Of a stretch of 19,163 bases of DNA, positions 14,145 through 19,163 are shown one piece after another. Each line of letters opens with the position of its first letter. Position 1 is the first letter of the stretch. Both the position numbers and the translations under genes were made by a program. The notes under the pieces are model-generated. The model had not been told where the DNA came from, ran no database searches, and saw only the letters and a list, made by a program, of their open reading frames with translations. The stretch comes from Leucobacter sp. UBA1945. GTDB taxonomy: Bacteria > Actinomycetota > Actinomycetes > Actinomycetales > Microbacteriaceae. Location of the stretch: the NCBI GenBank assembly GCA_002336855.1, contig DDEV01000017.1:1-19163 (forward strand), written 5' to 3'.

Positions 14145-14729
14145 ATGTCTGTTACTACCAATTCAAATGCTCGAACCCTCTTCAAACGCGCCCGCGGCTA
14201 CCTTGCGGCGCTTGCTGTGGTTGGCATCGCTGGTACGGCGATCATTGCCCCATTTGCTGACCCTCGGCCTGCACTTGCTGACGAAGCATTCTACGAGCGC
14301 ATCAATCAGCAGTTTGTGCCAGAGAGCGTTGAGGTGACAGACATTCATCTCGAGTTGCCGACTGCCGAGGAGCTTCCCGCTCCGACGCCGGAGCCTGCCG
14401 CACCGGCGGCCGCTAGCGGTTCGGGTGAAATTCCGCGCTATACGGGTGGTGGGTCGCCCGCGGAGTGGATGGCGGCCGCGGGGATTGCGGAGAGCGACTG
14501 GGGGTACGTCGACTATGTGGTCAGTCGTGAGAGCGGCTGGAACCCCAACGCAACGAACTCAAGCAGCGGCGCCTGCGGACTCGTGCAGGCGCTTCCCTGC
14601 AGCAAGGTTCCTGGCGGAAACGGATACGATCCCGTTGCGAATCTCATCTGGGCAAATGGATACGCCACTGGCCGCTACGGCAGTTGGGCAGGAGCCTACG
14701 ATTTCTGGATAAACAACCACTGGTGGTAA
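14145..14729 (+). CDS. Secreted lytic transglycosylase-like (SLT) protein
   Basis: This 194-residue protein has a positively charged N-terminus, a hydrophobic signal segment (about residues 20-38) and a likely cleavage after ALA near residue 45. A Pro/Ala/Glu-rich linker spans about 72-95, and a C-terminal SLT-like domain starts near 105. The domain carries the probable catalytic Glu129 in VVSRESGWNP and the SSGACGLVQALPCSK segment, where two cysteines may form a disulfide. It ends in FWINNHWW, like other small SLT proteins of Gram-positive bacteria. It probably cuts or binds peptidoglycan outside the cell. The ATG at 14145 or the GTG just before it could be the start; neither has a ribosome-binding site, in line with a leaderless message. 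Confidence 0.85.
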   Translation: MSVTTNSNARTLFKRARGYLAALAVVGIAGTAIIAPFADPRPALADEAFYERINQQFVPESVEVTDIHLELPTAEELPAPTPEPAAPAAASGSGEIPRYTGGGSPAEWMAAAGIAESDWGYVDYVVSRESGWNPNATNSSSGACGLVQALPCSKVPGGNGYDPVANLIWANGYATGRYGSWAGAYDFWINNHWW

Positions 14730-14747
14730 GCGATCGGGGTGTCACGC

Positions 14748-15044
14748 ATGGCGCGTAGGCGAGGCCCCAGCAAGTACCAACGGGCTGTGCAAGAGCCGCC
14801 CCGCGATGTGACGAGGCTCGCATACGGGGGAGCCCGCAAGCAGGTTCGTCGCGGAACTGAATGGCTTGTGCGCGAGATTCCGGCACATCGAGCTGAGAAG
14901 GCCTATCGGTGCCCTGACTGCGCGGTCGATATTCCGGCAGGTCAGGCACACATCGTGGCATGGAGCGCCGAGCATCTGTTCGGCGACGAGGCGGCGTTGC
15001 AGCAGCGTCGCCACTACCACGCCCACTGCTGGCGTCTCCCGTAG
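14748..15044 (+). CDS. Small Cys/His-rich protein, possible zinc ribbon
   Basis: This 98-residue basic protein has no assigned function. The N-terminal half is rich in Arg, Lys and Gln. The C-terminal half has YRCPDC (Cys55 and Cys58), then GQAHIVAW (His68) and RRHYHAHCW (His89, His91, Cys94), a spacing that could bind one zinc ion. Similar small proteins in actinobacteria are often labelled ATP/GTP-binding without evidence, and I see no nucleotide-binding motif. The ATG at 14748 was chosen because a GGGGTG element lies 6 nt upstream; a GTG at 14739 would add three residues. It follows the transglycosylase gene by 18 nt on the same strand and probably shares its transcript. It converges with rnhA. 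Confidence 0.75.
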   Translation: MARRRGPSKYQRAVQEPPRDVTRLAYGGARKQVRRGTEWLVREIPAHRAEKAYRCPDCAVDIPAGQAHIVAWSAEHLFGDEAALQQRRHYHAHCWRLP

Positions 15045-15097
15045 CCGGCTCGTCTTACTCTCAGCCAGGTTGTGATGAGCAACCGAGCGGCCGGTCT

Positions 15098-15619
15098 TTA
15101 GAAGAGGGTGTCCTGTTGCTCGGCGACGAGCGGCACCTCTTGCGCGGGCGAAGCGTCAGTGAGCCCTGGGCCGGCATTTGGCTGTTGACCCCGTTGGTAG
15201 GCCGTAGCTGCGGCGCGCGCCCGGTCGTCTGCGGCCTCGTTGAGCGGGTGGCCGGCATGTCCCTTGATCCACTCGAACCGCACCTGCCTGCCCTGCATCG
15301 CCTGATCCAACGTTTCGAGCAGCTCTCGGTTGAGCACGGGCTTGCCGTCGGCCTTGCGCCAGCCGCGACGTTTCCAGCCTGGCATCCACTGCGTCACGGA
15401 GTTGATCACGTATTGGCTGTCGCACAGCACCGTCAGTGGCTCGCTCGCGCGGTGTGCGGTGGCGTGTAGTAGGTCGATGACAGCCATCAGCTCGCCCTGG
15501 TTGTTCGTGGCGCGAGGCCATCCTCCGGCGCGCCACTGCGAGTCGTCGATGTACCAGGCCCAGCCAGCTGGGCCGGGGTTTCCGAGGGCCGAACCGTCGG
15601 CTGCGGCGACGATTGTCAT
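15098..15619 (-). CDS. rnhA: Ribonuclease HI with a clamp-binding-like C-terminal tail
   Basis: RNase HI cuts the RNA strand of RNA-DNA hybrids. The catalytic acids are all present: Asp8 in ADGSALGNPGPAG, Glu43 in NNQGELMAV, Asp67 in CDSQYVIN, and Asp131 in HPLNEAADDRA, with His124 in GHAGH. The RNase H fold ends near residue 143. A tail of about 30 residues follows, rich in Pro, Gln, Gly and Ala, and the protein stops right after QDTLF (169-173). That pentapeptide fits the QxxLF sliding-clamp-binding consensus, so the enzyme may be recruited to replication forks; this is inference. The ATG at 15619 overlaps the stop of the coiled-coil gene by 4 nt (ATGA), so translation is coupled to it. Confidence 0.95.
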   Translation of the reverse strand: MTIVAAADGSALGNPGPAGWAWYIDDSQWRAGGWPRATNNQGELMAVIDLLHATAHRASEPLTVLCDSQYVINSVTQWMPGWKRRGWRKADGKPVLNRELLETLDQAMQGRQVRFEWIKGHAGHPLNEAADDRARAAATAYQRGQQPNAGPGLTDASPAQEVPLVAEQQDTLF

Positions 15620-18540
15620 GCTTCGTCGACGCGAGAGACGGGCTTCGTGTCGGTGTCGCTCTCGCCCGAGTTGTGTGCCACCGGCGCCTCGGTAGATGGC
15701 TTCACGCTCTGTTCGAGCTTGCGCGCATTCGTGACTACCTCTCCAAGGCTCTCGAAGTAGCGCGCCACCGCGACACGTTCGACCTTCAGCTGCGTCATGC
15801 GGTCTTCTGCCGCCGCGAGCACCTTCTGCGCCCGGTTCTCGGCATCGGTGAAGGTGTGGTGCGCGCGCTGCTCTGCCTCGTGCAGCACATCAGCGGCCTG
15901 GCGTTCTGCCGCCAGTCGCATTTCACGCGCATCGGCGGCTGCGCCGCTCACAACGCGGTCGTACTCGGCGCGCGCGGTATCGAGCTGCTGCTGTAGTTCG
16001 GCCAGCGAAGATCGAGCAGTTTCGAGCTGAGCCTTGGAAGTCGCTGTTGCCTCAGCCTGACGATTGGCGACCTCGCGCTCGAGCTGCTCTTTGCGCTCGG
16101 CCGCGGCGCGGGCGAACTCGTCGGCCTCGTGCGCGATGCGCTGACGCTCGTCGCGCACCAGGTCTTCGGTCTCGGCCTTGGCAGTGGCAAGCTCGGACTC
16201 GAGGTTTGCACGATACTGCGCGAGCTCTTCGACCGTGTTTGCCCGCAGTGCGTCGAGCTCTGCGGTGACCTGTGCGCGCCTGGTCTCGACCTCGCGATCG
16301 ACCTCAGCAAGCGCCGCTTCTCGTTCGCGTCCCAATGCTTCGCGCTGCGCTTCGGTCTCTGCCGAGAGCCTGCGTTCGTGATCGGCGCGCTCGCGTGCGA
16401 GATCGTCGGCGAGGCTGACGCGGTCGCGTTCGGCCTGCAGCTCGAAGTGCTCGCGATCAATGCCCAGCTTGGTGGCAGCCTCTTCGCGCTGAATGCGCAG
16501 ACGCTCGGCAGTGGTTTCGGCCAGGCTGGCAAGACGTGCAGCCTGCTCTTCGCTTTCAGCGGTGAGGCGCTGCTCGTGCACGGTCCGCGCGTCGCTCAGC
16601 TTCGCCTCTTGGGAGCTCAGGGCAAGGGCGAGTGCGCTCTCATGCGTGGCCAGCTGCTTCTCGATGTTGCGATCGTGCGCGGCGCGTGCGCGCTCGAGTT
16701 GGTTCTGCTGTGCCTCTCGTTCGTCTGCGAGCTGCTGTGCGTGAGCCTCTCGTTCGTCTGCGAGGCGTGTTTCGTGTGCTTCGCTCTCGCTCTTGATGCG
16801 GTATTCGTGAGCTGCGACTTCGTCAGCGATTCGCTGCTCGTGCTGTGCGCGCTCGTCGCTCACGGCGAGGTCATGCGCCACGCGTTCGTCGGCAATACCG
16901 AGTTCGTGCGCCTCACGCTCGCCCGCGATCTTTGCCTGGTGTGCCTCGAGCTCTTGCGCGATCTTTGCGTCGTGTGTCTCGCGCTCGTCGGCGATACGAG
17001 TCTCGTGGGCCTCGCGTTCGGCAGCAATGCTGCGCTCGTGCTCGGCACGTTCCTTGACGATCTTCGCCTCGGCATCGCTCGTGGCGCGCTCAAGGGATGC
17101 ACGCTCTGCAGCGATCTGCGTGTCGTGGGCCTCGCGTTCGCGCGCGATCTCGGTCTTGTGCGTCTCCAGTTCGCGTGCGATCTGCGTGTCGTGCGCTTCT
17201 CGCTCGCGCGCAATCTGGGTTCGATGCGCCGCGAGCTCTTCGTCGATCGTGGTCTGGTGTGCCGCTCGTTCGCGCGCGAGCAGCGAGACATGGGCGTCTC
17301 GTTCGCGCGCGAGCGCCGTCTCGTGCTCAGAGATCTCGGCGCGCAGCGTGTTGTCGTGCTGCTCAAGCTCTTCAGCGAGCTGCTGGGCCTGGGTCTCGGT
17401 TGCCTCTGCAATGCGCTGTTCTGCCTCGGCGGTCTGGCGTTCGCGCTCGCGTTCGGCCTGGGCGGCGAGTGAGGCGAGGTGGGCGAGCTGGGCAGCCGAA
17501 GCACGCTCTGCGTCTGCGTGAGCCTCAGCCTGGCTTGCAGCCAGTGTTTCTTCATGACTGATCGTCTCCGCCTCAAGGCGCGCGCGGTGCGTCGCGAGTT
17601 CGTGCGCGATTGTCTGCTCGTGCTCAGCGCGCTCTTGCGCGATCTTTGCTCGCAGGGTTTCGATCTCATCGGTGAGGGTGAGGCGAAGCGCACTCATCTC
17701 TTCGCTCAGCGCCTTCTCTTGGGCCGCGTAGCGTGCCGCGAGTTCTGCCTCCTCGCGCTGCGTGCGCTCGGCGAAGTCTGCGCGAGCGCGCTCGGCCTCG
17801 GTGGTGAGACGGGTGCGTTCGAACTCTGACTCGCGCTCGTGGCTCTCGCGCTGGCGCGCAAAGTCTGCCGCGGCGCGCTCGGTCTGCTCGCGCAGCTCGT
17901 CTGCCTCGGCGCGCGCAGCATTCGAAACGCGTTCGGCTTCGGCAGTCGCCTCGGCGAGGATCGCGCGGGCCTCGGCCTTGGCGGTCTCGAGCGCGGCGCT
18001 CATATCGAGCTCGGCGTCGGCCTTCAGGGCGGCGGCTGCCTGGGTCGCCTCGCTGGTTTTCAGCTCGGACTGCTGCTTCGCGTGACGTTCGAGCTGCTCT
18101 GCCTCGCTTCGAGCTTCGCTCATAAGAGTCTCGGCTTGCTCAGTGGCAGAGGTCACGAGCTCGTCGGCGCGCGACTGCGCCTGTCGCAGCAAACGTTCGG
18201 TCTCGGCTTCGGTCTGGCGGCGCAGCTTCTCGGCGTCGAGGTCGGCCTGCGCCATCAGCGTCTGCGCGGTTTGCTCTGCCATGTGCAGGCTCTTCTCGAC
18301 ACGTAGGCCGAGCCCGGTGTAGCCGCTCGCACCGAGTTCGGCGACCTGAGCCTGTAGGTCCTCGATCAGCGCGCGCTGGGATTCTGCGTCGCCCGCCGCG
18401 GTCTGGTGGGCCAGTTGCAGAGACTGAATGTGCGCTTGGAGCGAAGCGATGTGCTCGGACATTGCCGATACTCGTGCGTCGACTTCTGCGCGGTTGTACC
18501 CGCGCAACGCCTGCGTGAATTGCGAATTTGCTTCTGTCAC
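15616..18540 (-). CDS. Giant coiled-coil protein with DivIVA-like N-terminus (Scy/FilP-like)
   Basis: This 974-residue protein starts with a DivIVA-like segment (FTQALRGYNRAEVDARV, residues 8-24) and then consists almost wholly of Glu/Ala/Arg-rich coiled coil. It contains no Cys or Trp. Residues 75-115 (from YTGLGLRVEKSL) and 885-945 resemble the body and tail of DivIVA/Wag31. From about 391 to 670 the coil is built from 11-residue repeats with a histidine at a fixed position. A charged 30-residue tail ends it. This architecture recalls the Streptomyces polar cytoskeletal proteins Scy and FilP, so a role in polar growth or cell shape is the best guess. The start is GTG at 18540, with AGGAG five bases upstream. 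It is coupled to rnhA through a 4-nt overlap. Confidence 0.88.
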   Translation of the reverse strand: MTEANSQFTQALRGYNRAEVDARVSAMSEHIASLQAHIQSLQLAHQTAAGDAESQRALIEDLQAQVAELGASGYTGLGLRVEKSLHMAEQTAQTLMAQADLDAEKLRRQTEAETERLLRQAQSRADELVTSATEQAETLMSEARSEAEQLERHAKQQSELKTSEATQAAAALKADAELDMSAALETAKAEARAILAEATAEAERVSNAARAEADELREQTERAAADFARQRESHERESEFERTRLTTEAERARADFAERTQREEAELAARYAAQEKALSEEMSALRLTLTDEIETLRAKIAQERAEHEQTIAHELATHRARLEAETISHEETLAASQAEAHADAERASAAQLAHLASLAAQAERERERQTAEAEQRIAEATETQAQQLAEELEQHDNTLRAEISEHETALARERDAHVSLLARERAAHQTTIDEELAAHRTQIAREREAHDTQIARELETHKTEIAREREAHDTQIAAERASLERATSDAEAKIVKERAEHERSIAAEREAHETRIADERETHDAKIAQELEAHQAKIAGEREAHELGIADERVAHDLAVSDERAQHEQRIADEVAAHEYRIKSESEAHETRLADEREAHAQQLADEREAQQNQLERARAAHDRNIEKQLATHESALALALSSQEAKLSDARTVHEQRLTAESEEQAARLASLAETTAERLRIQREEAATKLGIDREHFELQAERDRVSLADDLARERADHERRLSAETEAQREALGREREAALAEVDREVETRRAQVTAELDALRANTVEELAQYRANLESELATAKAETEDLVRDERQRIAHEADEFARAAAERKEQLEREVANRQAEATATSKAQLETARSSLAELQQQLDTARAEYDRVVSGAAADAREMRLAAERQAADVLHEAEQRAHHTFTDAENRAQKVLAAAEDRMTQLKVERVAVARYFESLGEVVTNARKLEQSVKPSTEAPVAHNSGESDTDTKPVSRVDEA
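16531..17370 (-). repeat. 33-bp degenerate tandem repeat encoding His-bearing hendecads
   Basis: This part of the coiled-coil gene (residues 391-670) encodes consecutive 11-residue units of the pattern A-x-E-x-x-A-H-x-x-x-I/L. Histidine recurs exactly every 11 residues at 395, 406, 417, 428, 439, 450, 461 and 472. After one 7-residue phase shift it recurs at ten consecutive positions from 501 to 600, then at 622, 633 and 655. At 611, 644 and 666 glutamine takes its place. An earlier three-unit run is at 307, 318 and 329. The repeat is protein-level, since codons differ between units. Confidence 0.9.
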
Positions 18541-18608
18541 CGATGCTCCTGGTGCTGCTCGAGCCGCGCTTTTTCGCTGCGGCGTGGGGTGCGAATCCCA
18601 ATTCCCCT

Positions 18609-18614
18609 ATCTTA
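18609..18614 (-). promoter_or_regulatory. -10 box candidate for the coiled-coil/rnhA operon
   Basis: Read on the minus strand this is TAAGAT, identical to the infC -10 box, about 65 nt before the GTG start. A weak -35 (TTCGCC at 18637-18632) lies at a 17-nt spacing. The rest of the 186-nt divergent gap shows nothing else I can support. Confidence 0.4.
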
Positions 18615-18726
18615 GGCGATGCAGGTTTTCAGGCGAAGCTCGGCGGGCTCCGGTAGCGTTGACGGTTGATATGCGCAGTCTCACTTCGAGCGCGGCGCGA
18701 TTTGGATAGATGCAGGAGAAGCAGAC

Positions 18727-19163
18727 GTGCGATTTGTGCTTGCGATTTCAGCACTCGTGCTTTCGGGCATCATGCTGGTGCTCGGTATCGGGCAGGTCAC
18801 GTTCTTGGCCGGTCCGCACAAGGTGTCGTACACCGAGCAGTTCGACGCTCCGAATGGGCTCGCGGTTATCGATGCGACGCATTTTGACGCGGTGGCGGGC
18901 CAGGCGAACGTGGTGTTGCGGGGTGAGGGAGCGATCGTCGCGGTCGGCCAGACCCGTGATGTCGAGGCGTGGGTTGCGCCGTTTGCGCACGCTGAGGTGC
19001 AGGCTCACGCAAAGGATCGCAGCCTGACCTTCGAGGCGGTTGCCGAAGATCGCGGCGCGGCCGATGAGTACGCCGAGCTCATCGAAGCAGAGCCAGGTGA
19101 GAAGGTCGTTCCTCCGTCACCATACGGCAGTGATCTGTGGCTCGAACAACGTGGCGAAGCGCC
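18727..19163 (+). CDS. Membrane-anchored exported protein of unknown function (3' partial)
   Basis: The frame is open from GTG at 18727 to the end of the window, giving 145 residues; the C-terminus lies outside. The start is set by AGGAG (18714-18718) eight bases upstream. The N-terminus has one hydrophobic helix (about residues 3-28, FVLAISALVLSGIMLVLGIG), which could be a signal anchor. The exported part is mixed alpha/beta in character, with a segment around VVLRGEGAIVAVGQTRDVEAW and an acidic stretch before PPSPYGSDLWLE. I recall similar proteins of unknown function in Microbacteriaceae, some with a second C-terminal membrane helix, but cannot confirm it. The gene is divergent from the coiled-coil gene. 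Confidence 0.75.
   Translation, partial: MRFVLAISALVLSGIMLVLGIGQVTFLAGPHKVSYTEQFDAPNGLAVIDATHFDAVAGQANVVLRGEGAIVAVGQTRDVEAWVAPFAHAEVQAHAKDRSLTFEAVAEDRGAADEYAELIEAEPGEKVVPPSPYGSDLWLEQRGEA

Noticed and set aside
15068..15084. Hairpin GGTTG-TGATGAG-CAACC between the convergent small Cys/His gene and rnhA as a bidirectional terminator
   Set aside because: The stem is only five base pairs with a seven-base loop and there is no T-tract on either side.
16531..17370. Regular 33-bp periodicity as a CRISPR array
   Set aside because: The period reflects an 11-codon protein repeat with no conserved repeat/spacer split, and it sits inside an intact coding frame.
16129..17472. A 447-codon open frame antisense to the coiled-coil gene, with a hydrophobic-looking product
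   Set aside because: It mirrors the 33-bp repeat of the real gene, has no ribosome-binding site and no family resemblance; its Leu/Val/Cys richness is the reverse-strand reading of Glu/Ala/His codons.

Overview
The window looks like a core chromosomal segment of a high-GC actinobacterium, most likely a member of the Microbacteriaceae. The evidence is the PriA-type dual-substrate isomerase in place of HisA, the gene order (priA, sseB-like, DUF1844, infC, rpmI, rplT, rRNA methylase; then M23 peptidase, rpsB, tsf, pyrH, frr, cdsA), two DivIVA-related proteins that suggest polar growth, and short TAnnnT -10 boxes with little or no leader. The family assignment is inference from protein resemblance and was not tested by search.

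Region 1 (1-2188, plus strand) holds the end of hisH, then priA and an SseB-domain protein only 8 nt downstream. Region 2 (2216-6103, minus strand) holds, in order of transcription, a DUF1844 protein, a LuxR-type regulator with two C-terminal HTH domains, a small lipoprotein, and an azlC-azlD amino-acid exporter pair that overlaps by 8 nt. The azl pair, lipoprotein and regulator look like an accessory block inserted in an otherwise conserved neighbourhood. Region 3 (6104-8573, plus strand) is the infC-rpmI-rplT translation operon. It has a structured leader, an apparent AUC start codon for IF3 and a strong intrinsic terminator, and is followed by a SpoU-family RNA methyltransferase.

Region 4 (8576-14084) begins with a minus-strand degenerate M23 peptidase. 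Divergent from it, after a 305-nt gap with a structured leader, come rpsB-tsf (with terminator), pyrH, frr, cdsA and a duplicated DivIVA-domain gene that overlaps cdsA by 4 nt. These link translation factors, UMP phosphorylation and phospholipid synthesis to a possible polar-growth protein. Region 5 (14104-15044) has a secreted transglycosylase-like protein with a probable leaderless promoter and a small Cys/His-rich protein. Region 6 (15098-18540, minus strand) encodes a 974-residue coiled-coil protein with a DivIVA-like N-terminus, coupled through a 4-nt overlap to RNase HI. A divergent, truncated gene for a membrane-anchored exported protein ends the window.

The most interesting signals are: a run of 11-residue repeats in the coiled coil that puts a histidine at the same position 21 times; a C-terminal QDTLF peptide on RNase HI that matches the sliding-clamp-binding consensus; the AUC start of infC; and the tandem-HTH LuxR regulator that lacks an ATPase domain. 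I saw no tRNA, rRNA, insertion sequence, CRISPR array or prophage.
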